54,062 nucleotides of DNA from an uncultured Bacteroides sp. (GTDB taxonomy: Bacteria; Bacteroidota; Bacteroidia; Bacteroidales; Bacteroidaceae), in the NCBI RefSeq assembly GCF_910578895.1, contig NZ_CAJTSC010000001.1, positions 1 to 54,062 on the forward strand, in the 5' to 3' direction. This document shows, one piece after another, positions 1 to 9,045 of this stretch; positions within the stretch are counted from its first letter, which is position 1; each line of letters opens with the position of its first letter. The notes beneath the pieces are model-generated. The model did not search any database, had not been told where the DNA came from, and was given only the letters and a program-made list of their open reading frames with translations. Both the position numbers and the translations under genes were made by a program.

Positions 1-248
1 CGTGTTCTTATCCGTTTGTTCTTCACCGGTCCGTTTCCGTTTGTCCGCTTCCGCCTGTCGGTTTGCGCGGTCTCTCCGGTCGTGTCTCCCGGTATAGTTG
101 CCGGTTTTTGACTCCTGTCCCGAAAGGAGATAACTCCTTCCAACTCCCTTTAACTCCTGCAAATGAAAAAGTGGTGCGCTACGGGCGATAATCGTAAGAC
201 CACTAAAAATAATATGCGGCGATTGAGAGCGGAACAATGATAAAATTG
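1..248. other. Non-coding or unresolved left edge
   Basis: I see no convincing gene here. Positions 10-70 carry loosely repeated TCCGTTTG-like units. Positions 110-160 carry several AACTCC/GGAG motifs resembling the arms of the perfect hairpin after pheS. Two reading frames on the minus strand stay open to the left edge but have no ATG start and encode a charged, low-complexity string, so I do not call a gene. Confidence 0.4.
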
Positions 249-256
249 TATCTTTG
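222..256 (+). promoter_or_regulatory. Bacteroidota-type promoter of pheS
   Basis: TATCTTTG at 249-256 matches the TAnnTTTG -7 box of the Bacteroidota primary sigma factor. ATTG at 222-225 is a weak -33 candidate. The expected start of transcription is near 261, about 36 nt before the pheS ATG. Confidence 0.65.
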
Positions 257-296
257 CACCGTTTTATATAGTTAAGAAATCAATAACATCAACGAT

Positions 297-1331
297 ATGA
301 TAGCTAAAATCAACGAGCTTCTGCAAGAAGTGGAAGCGCTGAAAGCCGCTAACGCCGAGGAACTGGAAGCGCTGCGCATCAAGTACCTCAGCAAGAAAGG
401 AGCCATTAACGAACTGATGGCAGACTTCCGCAACGTGCCTGCCGACATGAAGAAGGAAGTGGGCATGCGCCTGAATGAACTGAAAAACAAAGCGCAGGAC
501 AAAATCAGTGCCCTGAAAGAACAATTCGAGAGCCAGGACAACGGTTGTGATGACCTTGACCTTACACGTTCGGCTTATCCCGTAAAACTGGGAACACGCC
601 ATCCGCTCAGCATCGTAAAGAACGAAATCATCGACATATTCGCCCGCATGGGATTTAACATCGCCGACGGTCCGGAAGTGGAGGACGACTGGCACGTGTT
701 CTCTGCCATGAACTTTGCGGAAGACCATCCGGCACGCGACATGCAGGACACGTTCTTCATCGAAAACAATGCCGAAAACGTATCGCACAACATCATCCTG
801 CGTACGCATACATCGAGCGTACAGAGCCGCATCATGGAGACGACCCAGCCACCTATTAGGGTGCTTTGTCCGGGACGTGTGTATCGCAACGAGGCCATCA
901 GCTACCGCGCGCACGCATTCTTCCACCAAGTGGAAGCACTGTTCATAGACCGCAACGTATCGTTCACCGATTTGAAGCAGGCGTTATTGCTCTTTGCCCA
1001 GGAAATGTTCGGCAAGGACACCAAAATCCGCCTGCGTCCTTCATACTTCCCGTTTACGGAACCGAGTGCCGAAATGGATATCAGCTGCAACATCTGCGGC
1101 GGCAAGGGATGTCCTTTCTGCAAAGGAACGGGTTGGGTGGAAATCTTGGGTTGCGGCATGGTGGACCCCAACGTATTGGAACTGAACGGCATCGACAGCA
1201 AGGTGTACAGCGGATATGCCTTAGGAATGGGTATAGAGCGCATTGCCAACCTGAAATACCGCGTAAACGACTTGCGCCTGTTCTCCGAAAACGACACACG
1301 TTTCCTGAAGGAATTCGAGGCGGCATATTGA
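297..1331 (+). CDS. pheS: Phenylalanine--tRNA ligase alpha subunit
   Basis: Catalytic subunit of the heterotetrameric cytoplasmic PheRS, which attaches phenylalanine to tRNA-Phe. The 344-residue length suits the family. An N-terminal coiled-coil tRNA-binding arm (about residues 1-85) precedes the class II synthetase core. Motif 2 (GRVYRNEAISYRAHAFFHQ) and motif 3 (GYALGMGIERIANL) are intact. Four cysteines (C264, C267, C272, C275) form a CxxC-x4-CxxC knuckle that is probably zinc-binding. The ATG at 297 lies just after a good promoter box. pheT is not adjacent, which is common in this group. The gene ends before a perfect 17-bp hairpin. Confidence 0.97.
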   Translation: MIAKINELLQEVEALKAANAEELEALRIKYLSKKGAINELMADFRNVPADMKKEVGMRLNELKNKAQDKISALKEQFESQDNGCDDLDLTRSAYPVKLGTRHPLSIVKNEIIDIFARMGFNIADGPEVEDDWHVFSAMNFAEDHPARDMQDTFFIENNAENVSHNIILRTHTSSVQSRIMETTQPPIRVLCPGRVYRNEAISYRAHAFFHQVEALFIDRNVSFTDLKQALLLFAQEMFGKDTKIRLRPSYFPFTEPSAEMDISCNICGGKGCPFCKGTGWVEILGCGMVDPNVLELNGIDSKVYSGYALGMGIERIANLKYRVNDLRLFSENDTRFLKEFEAAY

Positions 1332-1336
1332 TTTTC

Positions 1337-1376
1337 AGGAGTCGGAGGAGTTATCGTCTTAACTCCTCCGACTCCT
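1337..1376 (+). terminator. Perfect 17-bp stem-loop after pheS
   Basis: Arms at 1337-1353 and 1360-1376 are fully complementary (AGGAGTCGGAGGAGTTA and its complement) around a 6-nt loop. There is no downstream T-run, so a classical intrinsic terminator is not proven. It may instead be a 3'-end stabiliser or a repeat element. Confidence 0.55.
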
Positions 1377-1406
1377 TCCCCCATTCCCAATCAACATTAA
1401 CTCCCC

Positions 1407-2603
1407 ATGAAAGAGCGGCTCGTAACTCCCGGTTATTGTTTCATCCTCGCAGCCAACTTTCTGCTGTACTTCGGCTTTTGGCTGTTGATACCCGTATTGC
1501 CTTTCTATCTGACCGAAGTGTTCGGCACGGGAAAATCCGCTATCGGCATCATCCTCTCCTGCTATACGGTTGCCGCATTGTGCATCCGTCCCTTCTCCGG
1601 CTATCTGCTGGACAGTTTTGCACGGAAACCGTTGTATCTGCTGGCATACTTCATCTTCATGGCGATGTTTGCCGGCTATGTCATTGCGGGGTCGCTGGCG
1701 CTGTTCATCCTGTTCCGCATCATACATGGCGTGTCGTTCGGCATGGTAACGGTGGGCGGCAACACGGTGGTTATTGACATTATGCCCTCGTCAAGGCGTG
1801 GCGAAGGACTGGGATACTACGGGCTCTCCAACAACATAGCGATGGCAGTGGGACCTATGTCGGGGCTGTTTCTGCACGATGCGGGTATGAGCTATACCAC
1901 TATTTTCGGCTGTTCGCTGGGTTCGTGCATTGCCGGATTTATCTGTGCCTTGCTGGTAAAGACTCCCTACAAGCCGCCCGTCAGGCGCGAACCAGTATCG
2001 CTGGACCGCTTTATCCTGCTGAAAGGTATCCCTGCGGGCATCAGCCTGCTTTTGTTGTCCGTTCCTTACGGGATGACCACCAACTATGTGGCCATGTATG
2101 CCAAAGCAATCGGCATACATGCCACTACCGGCTTCTTCTTCACGCTAATGGCGGCGGGCATGGCAATCTCGCGCATCTTCTCCGGCAAGGTTGTGGACCG
2201 GGGGAAGATAACACAGGTGATTTCGGCAGGCATGTACATCGTGGTATGCAGTTTTTTCCTGCTCTCGGCATGCGTCTATATCATCCGGTGGAACAGCGCG
2301 GCATGCAGCACCATCTTCTTTGCCGTGGCATTGCTGTTGGGCATCGGTTTCGGCATCATGTTTCCGGCATACAACACGCTGTTCGTCAACCTCGCCCCCA
2401 ACAGCCAACGGGGCACGGCAACCTCCACCTACCTGACCTCGTGGGATGTGGGAATAGGCATCGGCATGCTGACGGGCGGATACATTGCGGAAGCCAGCTC
2501 CTTCGACAAGGCATATCTGTTCGGAGCCTGCCTGACAATCGTCTCCATGCTCTACTTCAACGGCAGGGTAGCTCCCCATTATCATAAAAACAAATTGCGA
2601 TGA
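1407..2603 (+). CDS. MFS transporter
   Basis: 398-residue inner-membrane transporter of the major facilitator superfamily with about 12 predicted hydrophobic segments in two halves. The first segment follows a short basic N-terminus (MKERLVTPG). A loop between TM2 and TM3 contains the family-like GYLLDSFARKP stretch, a variant of the GxxxDRxGRR motif. Its substrate cannot be read from the sequence; drug or metabolite export is typical of similar proteins. Its stop codon overlaps the start of nth by 4 nt (ATGA), so the two are translationally coupled. It begins about 30 nt after the pheS hairpin. Confidence 0.88.
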   Translation: MKERLVTPGYCFILAANFLLYFGFWLLIPVLPFYLTEVFGTGKSAIGIILSCYTVAALCIRPFSGYLLDSFARKPLYLLAYFIFMAMFAGYVIAGSLALFILFRIIHGVSFGMVTVGGNTVVIDIMPSSRRGEGLGYYGLSNNIAMAVGPMSGLFLHDAGMSYTTIFGCSLGSCIAGFICALLVKTPYKPPVRREPVSLDRFILLKGIPAGISLLLLSVPYGMTTNYVAMYAKAIGIHATTGFFFTLMAAGMAISRIFSGKVVDRGKITQVISAGMYIVVCSFFLLSACVYIIRWNSAACSTIFFAVALLLGIGFGIMFPAYNTLFVNLAPNSQRGTATSTYLTSWDVGIGIGMLTGGYIAEASSFDKAYLFGACLTIVSMLYFNGRVAPHYHKNKLR

Positions 2604-3274
2604 GAAAGAAAGAACGTTACGAGAAAATACTCTTCTGGTTCAGGGAAAACCGCCCCATAGTGGAAACCGAGTTGCATTACGGCAATCCGTACGAACTGCT
2701 GGTGGCGGTCATCCTCTCCGCCCAATGCACGGACAAACGGGTAAACATGGTTACTCCCGCCCTCTACCGGGATTTCCCCACCCCCGAAGCGCTTGCCGCC
2801 ACTACGCCGGAAGTGGTATACGAATACATCCGCAGCGTATCCTACCCCAACAACAAGGCAAAACATCTGGTAGGCATGGCGCAAATGCTGGTGAAGGAAT
2901 TCGGCAGCCAAGTGCCCGATACGCTGGAAGAGCTGGTGAAGCTTCCGGGCGTAGGCCGCAAGACGGCGAATGTTATCCAATCGGTTGTTTTCAACAAAGC
3001 CGCTATGGCGGTAGATACCCATGTATTCCGCGTAAGCCACCGGTTGGGGCTGGTGTCCGACAAATGTACCACCCCGTTCAGCGTAGAGAAAGAACTGGTA
3101 AAACACATCCCTGAAGCGGACATCCCCATTGCCCACCACTGGCTCATCCTGCACGGACGGTATGTATGCCAGGCACGTGCACCCCAATGTGACAACTGCG
3201 GTTTGCAATTGATGTGCAAATTTTATTGCCGGAAGTATAAAGTGAGCAAAGAGAGCGGCGAAGGACAAGAATAA
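2600..3274 (+). CDS. nth: Endonuclease III
   Basis: Bifunctional DNA glycosylase/AP lyase of base-excision repair, removing oxidised pyrimidines. The 224-residue protein has the helix-hairpin-helix LPGVGRKTANVI with catalytic K121. It also has the essential aspartate D139 in AVDTHVFR. A C-x6-C-x2-C-x5-C iron-sulfur cluster (C190, C197, C200, C206) is present near the C-terminus. All hallmark residues of the family are there. The start overlaps the MFS gene stop, and pgk follows after about 90 nt with its own promoter. Confidence 0.97.
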   Translation: MRKKERYEKILFWFRENRPIVETELHYGNPYELLVAVILSAQCTDKRVNMVTPALYRDFPTPEALAATTPEVVYEYIRSVSYPNNKAKHLVGMAQMLVKEFGSQVPDTLEELVKLPGVGRKTANVIQSVVFNKAAMAVDTHVFRVSHRLGLVSDKCTTPFSVEKELVKHIPEADIPIAHHWLILHGRYVCQARAPQCDNCGLQLMCKFYCRKYKVSKESGEGQE

Positions 3275-3309
3275 ATAATTATTTCATAGCGGAAAAAAGA
3301 AATAAATAG

Positions 3310-3317
3310 TAACTTTG
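3310..3317 (+). promoter_or_regulatory. -7 box of pgk promoter
   Basis: TAACTTTG matches TAnnTTTG exactly and lies 49 nt before the pgk ATG. The leader is A-rich, as in highly expressed Bacteroides genes. Confidence 0.65.
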
Positions 3318-3365
3318 CCGTCACAAAAAGAAAATAGTAACACTTTTAAATAAAAACAGAATATT

Positions 3366-4622
3366 ATGACAATTGACCAATTCAACTTTGCCGGAAAAAA
3401 GGCATTCGTTCGCGTGGACTTCAACGTGCCCTTGGACGAAAACTTCAACATTACAGACGATACCCGTATGCGTGCCGCTCTTCCTACATTGAAGAAGATT
3501 TTGGCTGACGGCGGCAGTATCATCATCGGTTCCCACCTGGGTCGTCCGAAAGGTGCAACCGACAAGTTCTCGCTGAAACACATCCTTAAGCATCTGTCGG
3601 AACTGCTGGGTGTTGAGGTACAGTTTGCCAACGACTGCATGGGCGAAGAAGCTGCCGTGAAGGCTGCCGCTCTGCAACCGGGTGAAGTGCTGTTGCTCGA
3701 AAACCTCCGTTTCTATGCCGAGGAAGAAGGCAAACCGCGCGGTCTGGCAGAAGACGCTACAGACGAAGAAAAGAAAGCTGCCAAAGCTGCCGTGAAGGAG
3801 AGCCAGAAAGAATTTACCAAGAAACTGGCTTCTTATGCAGACTGCTACGTGAACGACGCATTCGGTACCGCTCACCGCGCACACGCTTCTACGGCATTGA
3901 TTGCTAAATACTTTGACAAAGACAACAAGATGTTCGGCTACCTGATGGAGAAAGAAGTGAAAGCCGTAGACAAGGTGTTGAATGACATCCAACGTCCGTT
4001 CACTGCCATCATGGGTGGTTCTAAGGTTTCTTCTAAAATCGAAATCATCGAAAACCTGCTGAACAAGGTGGACAACCTGATTATCACAGGCGGTATGACT
4101 TATACGTTCACCAAAGCCCAAGGTGGTAAAATCGGTCTCTCCATCTGCGAAGACGACAAGCTGGACCTGGCTCTCGACCTGTTGAAGAAGGCAAAAGAAA
4201 AAGGCGTGAACCTTGTATTGGCGGTAGATGCCAAGATTGCCGACTCTTTCTCTAACGATGCCAACACACAATTCTGCAAGGTGAACGAAATTCCCGACAA
4301 CTGGGAAGGTCTGGACATAGGTCCCGATACAGAAAAGATGTTTGCCGAAGTCATCAAGAACTCCAAGACCATCCTTTGGAACGGTCCTACGGGCGTATTC
4401 GAATTCGACAACTTCAGCCACGGTTCACGTTCGGTAGGTGAAGCTATCGTAGAAGCAACCAAGAACGGTGCATTCTCACTCGTAGGCGGTGGCGACTCTG
4501 TAGCTTGCGTCAACAAGTTCGGCTTGGCAAACGGCGTATCTTACGTTTCTACTGGTGGCGGTGCATTGCTCGAAGCAATCGAAGGAAAAGTTCTTCCGGG
4601 TATCGCTGCTATCAACGAATAA
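3366..4622 (+). CDS. pgk: Phosphoglycerate kinase
   Basis: Glycolytic enzyme interconverting 1,3-bisphosphoglycerate + ADP and 3-phosphoglycerate + ATP in the cytoplasm. The 418-residue protein is full length. The N-terminal signature RVDFNVPLD, the substrate-binding SHLGRPKG and the C-terminal nucleotide-binding GGGDSVAC motif are all visible. A charged insert rich in Lys/Glu/Ala (about residues 120-155) is longer than in Proteobacteria. The gene has its own promoter and is closed by a good intrinsic terminator, so it is probably monocistronic. Confidence 0.98.
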   Translation: MTIDQFNFAGKKAFVRVDFNVPLDENFNITDDTRMRAALPTLKKILADGGSIIIGSHLGRPKGATDKFSLKHILKHLSELLGVEVQFANDCMGEEAAVKAAALQPGEVLLLENLRFYAEEEGKPRGLAEDATDEEKKAAKAAVKESQKEFTKKLASYADCYVNDAFGTAHRAHASTALIAKYFDKDNKMFGYLMEKEVKAVDKVLNDIQRPFTAIMGGSKVSSKIEIIENLLNKVDNLIITGGMTYTFTKAQGGKIGLSICEDDKLDLALDLLKKAKEKGVNLVLAVDAKIADSFSNDANTQFCKVNEIPDNWEGLDIGPDTEKMFAEVIKNSKTILWNGPTGVFEFDNFSHGSRSVGEAIVEATKNGAFSLVGGGDSVACVNKFGLANGVSYVSTGGGALLEAIEGKVLPGIAAINE

Positions 4623-4640
4623 AACAATCCTTATTTATAC

Positions 4641-4678
4641 AAAAAGCAGCTCTTTGAAAAAAGGGTTGCTTTTTTTTT
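4641..4678 (+). terminator. Intrinsic terminator of pgk
   Basis: AAAAAGCAGCTCT pairs with AGGGTTGCTTTTT around an A-rich loop and is followed by an unbroken run of T residues ending at 4678. Confidence 0.8.
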
Positions 4679-4697
4679 AATCATCTATCCGACACAC

Positions 4698-5723
4698 ATG
4701 AAACGAATTCTACTATCCTGCATTCTTTTTCTCTCCATATATGTACTGAAAGCCCAAGATACACACCTGAAGAATGTGGTAAACACCCTGAAAGAACGCA
4801 TCACGCTGGAAGGTTATGCCCAAGTGGGATACACCTATGACGATGCCGGCGAAAAAGCCGTTAACACCTTCGACATCAAACGGGCGATACTCATGGCGCG
4901 CGGCAAGATTACCGATAAATGGTCGTGCTACTTCATGTATAGCTTTGCCAATACCGGAAAGATACTGGAAGCCTATACGGAATATAAATTCATGCCCCAG
5001 CTCACTGTCCGACTCGGGCAGTTCAAGACGATGTACACCATCGAAAACCCGATATCTCCTTGCTATGTGGAACTGATAAACTGCTATTCGCAGGCAGTCA
5101 ACTACCTGGCAGGCATCAACGGAAGCGACCCGTTATACGGTTCGAACAGCGGCCGTGACATGGGACTGCTTATTTACGGTGACCTTTTCAAAAAGAAACT
5201 GAGTTATAACCTTGCCGTCATGAACGGACAAGGCATCAACCAAAAAGACAAAAACCACCAGAAAGACATAGTAGGCGGGATGATGTTCCATCCGCTCGAC
5301 TGGCTGTCGGTGGGCGGCTCGTTCGTCAAAGGCAAAGGATGTGCCGTAGCCGCATCTTCTATCAATCAGGAGATAGCCGTGGGCGACAACTATACACGCA
5401 ATCGCTGGTCGGCAGGCGCTACGGTCAAGACAAAACCCCTCAGCCTGCGCACTGAATACCTTGCAGGCAAGGACGGACATATAAAGAGCGACGGATATTA
5501 CGCTACCGCATCCGTGCATGTACTTCCGAAGTTCGACATCATAGCATCGTATGACTATCTCAACAAGGACAAAGCACAGGATTACAAACAGAGTAACTAT
5601 GTGGCAGGTGTGCAATGGTGGTTCTATCCCAAATGCCGCTTGCAGGCACAATATACTTATTGTGATCCTCATAAGGGGGAAAGTTCCAATTTGTTACAGG
5701 CACAGGTACAAGTACGTTTCTGA
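4698..5723 (+). CDS. Porin-like outer-membrane beta-barrel protein
   Basis: 341 residues. A signal peptide (MKRILLSCILFLSIYVLKAQ) is followed by alternating amphipathic strands and a C-terminal aromatic residue (VQVRF), as expected for an outer-membrane barrel. The pattern of an N-terminal coil, GYAQVGY, FDIKRA and RLGQFKTMYT resembles the phosphate-selective porin O/P family. It probably forms a passive channel, perhaps for anions, but selectivity is inferred from family resemblance only. It starts 20 nt after the pgk terminator and no promoter box is obvious. Confidence 0.75.
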   Translation: MKRILLSCILFLSIYVLKAQDTHLKNVVNTLKERITLEGYAQVGYTYDDAGEKAVNTFDIKRAILMARGKITDKWSCYFMYSFANTGKILEAYTEYKFMPQLTVRLGQFKTMYTIENPISPCYVELINCYSQAVNYLAGINGSDPLYGSNSGRDMGLLIYGDLFKKKLSYNLAVMNGQGINQKDKNHQKDIVGGMMFHPLDWLSVGGSFVKGKGCAVAASSINQEIAVGDNYTRNRWSAGATVKTKPLSLRTEYLAGKDGHIKSDGYYATASVHVLPKFDIIASYDYLNKDKAQDYKQSNYVAGVQWWFYPKCRLQAQYTYCDPHKGESSNLLQAQVQVRF

Positions 5724-5810
5724 TGCTTTGCTTCATTAAGAAAGCCAAAAAACCTGAGACGAACGCAGGAAATTCAAGATATCGGTGAAACCCTTTTGGT
5801 ACTCTTTTTG

Positions 5811-5818
5811 TACCTTTG
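5811..5818 (+). promoter_or_regulatory. -7 box upstream of the TPR gene
   Basis: TACCTTTG matches TAnnTTTG and lies 30 nt before the ATG at 5849. No well-spaced -33 element is evident. Confidence 0.55.
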
Positions 5819-5848
5819 TGACATATAATCATTAATGAATACAATCTT

Positions 5849-8044
5849 ATGAACGAGCAAGCCGTACAAGAGCAATATCGACATATAGTCAGTCTGCTGG
5901 AACAAAAACGCCTGACGGAAGCCCAGACGCAACTGGAAGCCTTTTTATGGAACTGCAACGACTGGACACTCCGCAACCGCCTGGAACAAGTGAAGACGTC
6001 CTATCAATATATGTTGCAATACATGCGTCAAGGCGTGAACGACCCGGAACGGCACAAACTCTATCTGCAACTCCTGGCAGAAACCTGGGAAATTGCCGAA
6101 CAGGCACGCATCTGCCTGCTTGATGAAGTTTCCACCCATTATTACCACGCCCTGCATAAGAACAAAAAGAGCATGGTGGCAGGCTACGGCATGGCTTCCT
6201 GGCTGAAAGTCTTGGAATCCTTTCCCGATGATATGGCAGTGTGCCGGCTCATGCCGGACAATAAGCAAAGCCTGGACGGTGCCCTGCAACGGCACGAAGA
6301 GACTGCCCAATACCTGTTCCTTACCACATGGGGCAACAGTGGATGGACAGCGGAAGAAGAACAGGAAGCCCGGATGTATCTGGAATCCGAGTTGCTACCT
6401 GTAACTGACCTATGCCTGTTTGCCGGAGCCATTCTGCTCAGCCTGATGGAGTGTTTCGACCCGCGTAAGTTTTCCTGGCTGTTGGATGCCGCAACGCATG
6501 CCGACACACAAGTGAACCAGCGTGCCCTGGTGATTATCGCCATTGTACTGCACATACACTCCAACCGTCCGGAATTATATCCCGAACTGACGGCAAAGAT
6601 GTCTCTCCTGAACGAGGACGGCAGTTTCGGCAAGCAACTGAACCGGGTTTATGTCCAGTTATTACGTAGCCGGGAAACAGAGAAAATAGACAAGAAAATG
6701 CGCGAAGAAATCATCCCGGAAATGATGAAAAACGCTACCATCATGCGTAACATGAAGTACGGCTTCGAAGAGAGCATTGACGAAGACGACCGTAATCCGG
6801 ATTGGGAGAAAGCATTTGAAGAGTCCGGCTTGGGAAACAGGATACGCGAAATGAACGAACTGCAATTGGAAGGAGCCGATGTGTATATGAGCACGTTTGC
6901 CCAACTCAAGAATTATCCGTTCTTTCAAGATCCTCATAACTGGTTCTACCCGTTCGATATGCAGCATTCCAGTATCATACGGGAGTTCGGACTGAAGCCT
7001 ACGGAAGAGAACACCATCCTGTCGCTAATACTGCAATCGGGGTTCTTCTGCAACAGCGACAAGTATTCCCTGTGTTTTACAATGGCACACATCGCGCAAG
7101 CGCAACGTGACATGATGCTGAGCCAAATGACATCGCAGGATTTGAACGAACTGATGGAAGCAAGCAAGTCTTCCGGCCTACAGCAGTATGCACGGCGTCC
7201 GGACGTCATCAGCAACCAATACATCCACGACCTGTACCGCTTCTTCAAGTTAAGCCAACGCCGGCACGAGTTCCGTGATATCTTCAAGGAAGAAATAGCC
7301 CTACACCGCATCCCGGCACTGAAAGAAATGCTGTGCAAACCGGAATTACTGGTTGCCACAGCCGATTTTCACTTCCGGAAAGAACATCCGGCAGAAGCAT
7401 TGTCCGTCTATCAGGAAGTAATAGCCATGAATCATGCCGATGCCGACATCTTCCAGAAAGCCGGGTATTGCCTGCAAAAGGAGAAACGCTACAAAGAAGC
7501 CATCGATGCCTATCGGAAAGCGGATGTGCTGAAGCCCGACCATGTGTGGACCATCCGCCACCTTGCCACTTGTCACCGCCAACAGCGCGACTTTGCAGCA
7601 GCACTGGAGTATTACAAGAAAGTAGAAACCATACAACCGGAAAACAGAAATATCATCTTCTTCATCGGCAGTTGCCTGGCAGAACAGGAACGCTATGAGG
7701 AAGCCTTGCAATATTTCTTCAAACTGGATTTCATGGAGAACGATTGTATCAAGGCATGGCGCGCTATAGGTTGGTGCTCGTTCGTCAGCGGAAAGTTCGA
7801 ACAGGCCATGCGATATTACAATAAGGTGCTTGCCTTGAAACCTATTACCACAGATTATCTGAATGCCGGACACGTAGCCTTGCGTTTGGGAAAGATGGAA
7901 AAGGCAGCCGGACTATATGGAAAAGCAGCCGCAGAAAGCGGAAGCAGGATCACATTTCTTGAAATGTTCGATAAAGACAAGGAGACACTCATCAGACTGG
8001 GTATCGATGAAAAAGATATCCCGTTAATCAGGGACCTGGTCTGA
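5849..8044 (+). CDS. Large TPR-repeat protein
   Basis: 731 residues without a signal peptide or membrane segment, so cytoplasmic. The N-terminal ~500 residues are helical and of no family I recognise. The C-terminal part (about 505-700) contains consecutive tetratricopeptide repeats, for example AEALSVYQEVIAMNHADAD, YKEAIDAYRKADVLKP, FAAALEYYKKVETIQP and YEEALQYFFKLDF, so it is likely a protein-protein scaffold. No enzymatic motif is visible. It stands alone on the + strand, followed by an intergenic region packed with repeats. Confidence 0.85.
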   Translation: MNEQAVQEQYRHIVSLLEQKRLTEAQTQLEAFLWNCNDWTLRNRLEQVKTSYQYMLQYMRQGVNDPERHKLYLQLLAETWEIAEQARICLLDEVSTHYYHALHKNKKSMVAGYGMASWLKVLESFPDDMAVCRLMPDNKQSLDGALQRHEETAQYLFLTTWGNSGWTAEEEQEARMYLESELLPVTDLCLFAGAILLSLMECFDPRKFSWLLDAATHADTQVNQRALVIIAIVLHIHSNRPELYPELTAKMSLLNEDGSFGKQLNRVYVQLLRSRETEKIDKKMREEIIPEMMKNATIMRNMKYGFEESIDEDDRNPDWEKAFEESGLGNRIREMNELQLEGADVYMSTFAQLKNYPFFQDPHNWFYPFDMQHSSIIREFGLKPTEENTILSLILQSGFFCNSDKYSLCFTMAHIAQAQRDMMLSQMTSQDLNELMEASKSSGLQQYARRPDVISNQYIHDLYRFFKLSQRRHEFRDIFKEEIALHRIPALKEMLCKPELLVATADFHFRKEHPAEALSVYQEVIAMNHADADIFQKAGYCLQKEKRYKEAIDAYRKADVLKPDHVWTIRHLATCHRQQRDFAAALEYYKKVETIQPENRNIIFFIGSCLAEQERYEEALQYFFKLDFMENDCIKAWRAIGWCSFVSGKFEQAMRYYNKVLALKPITTDYLNAGHVALRLGKMEKAAGLYGKAAAESGSRITFLEMFDKDKETLIRLGIDEKDIPLIRDLV

Positions 8045-8092
8045 CCCGGCGAACTGCCTGTTTTCCATAAAGAAAAGAAGAGGGGACGAAAT

Positions 8093-8209
8093 CATGAACG
8101 GTCTACATAATCACTCTTTACAGATGCTGATGGCACGGATAACACAGATAAATCAGAGAAACACCACATTGTCCGTATCATCCGCATCTAAAAGACAGAG
8201 CATAAGTTA
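8093..8209 (+). repeat. Dispersed 117-bp repeat, copy 1
   Basis: It aligns along its whole length with the reverse complement of 14799-14916. Shared blocks include TACATAATCAC, GCTGATG, CAGATAAATCA, ATCCG/ATCTGCG-like arms and GCATAAGTT. Inside it, the AGATGCTGATGGCACGGATA arm is imperfectly complementary to TGTCCGTATCATCCGCATCT, giving a long hairpin. Confidence 0.75.
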
Positions 8210-8220
8210 TTTCGCCCCTC

Positions 8221-8301
8221 TTCCTTAAAAAGGATTCTCGTTTCCTTTAAGGAAGACAAAAGATTCCTTCCTAAGGAAACAAGAGTTTTTCCCAAAGGAA
8301 A
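8221..8301. repeat. Four tandem TTCCTT/AAGGAA palindromes
   Basis: Palindromes are centred near 8228, 8248, 8273 and 8294. The second is perfect (8242-8254) and so is the core of the third (8268-8278). Units two and three also pair with each other as CTCGTTTCC (from 8237) with GGAAACAAGAG (to 8285). The segment sits between convergent genes, so it may terminate both transcripts. Confidence 0.55.
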
Positions 8302-8360
8302 CGGACATTCTCATAGGCATAAAATGTAAAACACAGACAAGGAAAGCCCCGAAAGTTCTA

Positions 8361-8945
8361 CTATTTTACTTTAACAAGCTCCTTATAAAGCCGTTGCACC
8401 GGCAATCCCATGATGTTATAATAGCTGCCCGAGATATTCTCCACCCCGATAAATCCAATCCACTCCTGCACACCATACGCACCGGCTTTGTCCATAGGTC
8501 GGAATTTGTCTACATAGTAAGTAATCTCTTCTTCGCTCAGGTTGGAAAAACACACTTCCGTCCGGGCTGCAAAGCTCCGCTGCCATTCTGTCGTAGTGAT
8601 ACATACACCGGTAAAAACTTCATGGATACGACCGGACATATCCCGTAGCATACATAGTGCATCTTCCCTGTCCTTTGGTTTGCCAAGCACCCGTCCATCC
8701 AACCAGACAATGGTGTCGGCAGTTATCATCAGTTCGCCCGGTTGCAACATGTTACGATAAGCATCCGCTTTTTCTTTCGCTATATAAAGAGGTATATCGG
8801 CTCCCTGCAATGTGTCGGGATATGACTCGTCCACATCCGGCAGAGTGCGCACTTCGTAGTCTACGCCAAGTCCTGCCAGCAACTCCTTGCGCCGGGGAGA
8901 ATTGGACGCAAGAATGACTTTGTATTTGTTGAGGTTGTCCAGCAT
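8361..8945 (-). CDS. maf: Maf-like nucleoside triphosphate pyrophosphatase
   Basis: 194-residue cytoplasmic protein of the Maf/HAM1-like fold. It hydrolyses non-canonical or modified nucleotides (dTTP/UTP-type in many homologues). The N-terminal substrate loop ILASNSPRRKELL, the ITADTIVWLDG motif and the KPKDREDA stretch are all present. It is the last gene of a minus-strand operon, about 100 nt after the KdsC-like gene. That gap is filled with short direct repeats (GAATTTT-type and CAACAGACAA twice). Confidence 0.93.
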   Translation of the reverse strand: MLDNLNKYKVILASNSPRRKELLAGLGVDYEVRTLPDVDESYPDTLQGADIPLYIAKEKADAYRNMLQPGELMITADTIVWLDGRVLGKPKDREDALCMLRDMSGRIHEVFTGVCITTTEWQRSFAARTEVCFSNLSEEEITYYVDKFRPMDKAGAYGVQEWIGFIGVENISGSYYNIMGLPVQRLYKELVKVK

Positions 8946-9045
8946 TGTGGATTGTGAATTTTAAATTATGAATTTTGAATTATGTATTATCAACAGACAA
9001 GGAGAAAGACCAACAGACAAAGGTTATCAACCACCGGTAAGGGGA

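Larger units (their letters stand above)
8045..8360. other. 316-nt intergenic region made of repeats
   Basis: The region lies between the convergent ends of the TPR gene (+) and maf (-). It holds a 117-bp dispersed repeat (8093-8209) and then four imperfect TTCCTT/AAGGAA palindromes (8221-8301). I see no coding region. Confidence 0.7.

Noticed and set aside
866..1777. Long overlapping frame on the + strand across pheS and the MFS gene
   Set aside because: It has Arg/His/Pro-rich, low-order sequence, overlaps two well-supported genes and shows no motif. It is a shadow frame.
3321..4421. 366-residue minus-strand frame opposite pgk
   Set aside because: It lies fully antisense to a highly conserved gene, and its open length follows from the codon use of pgk.
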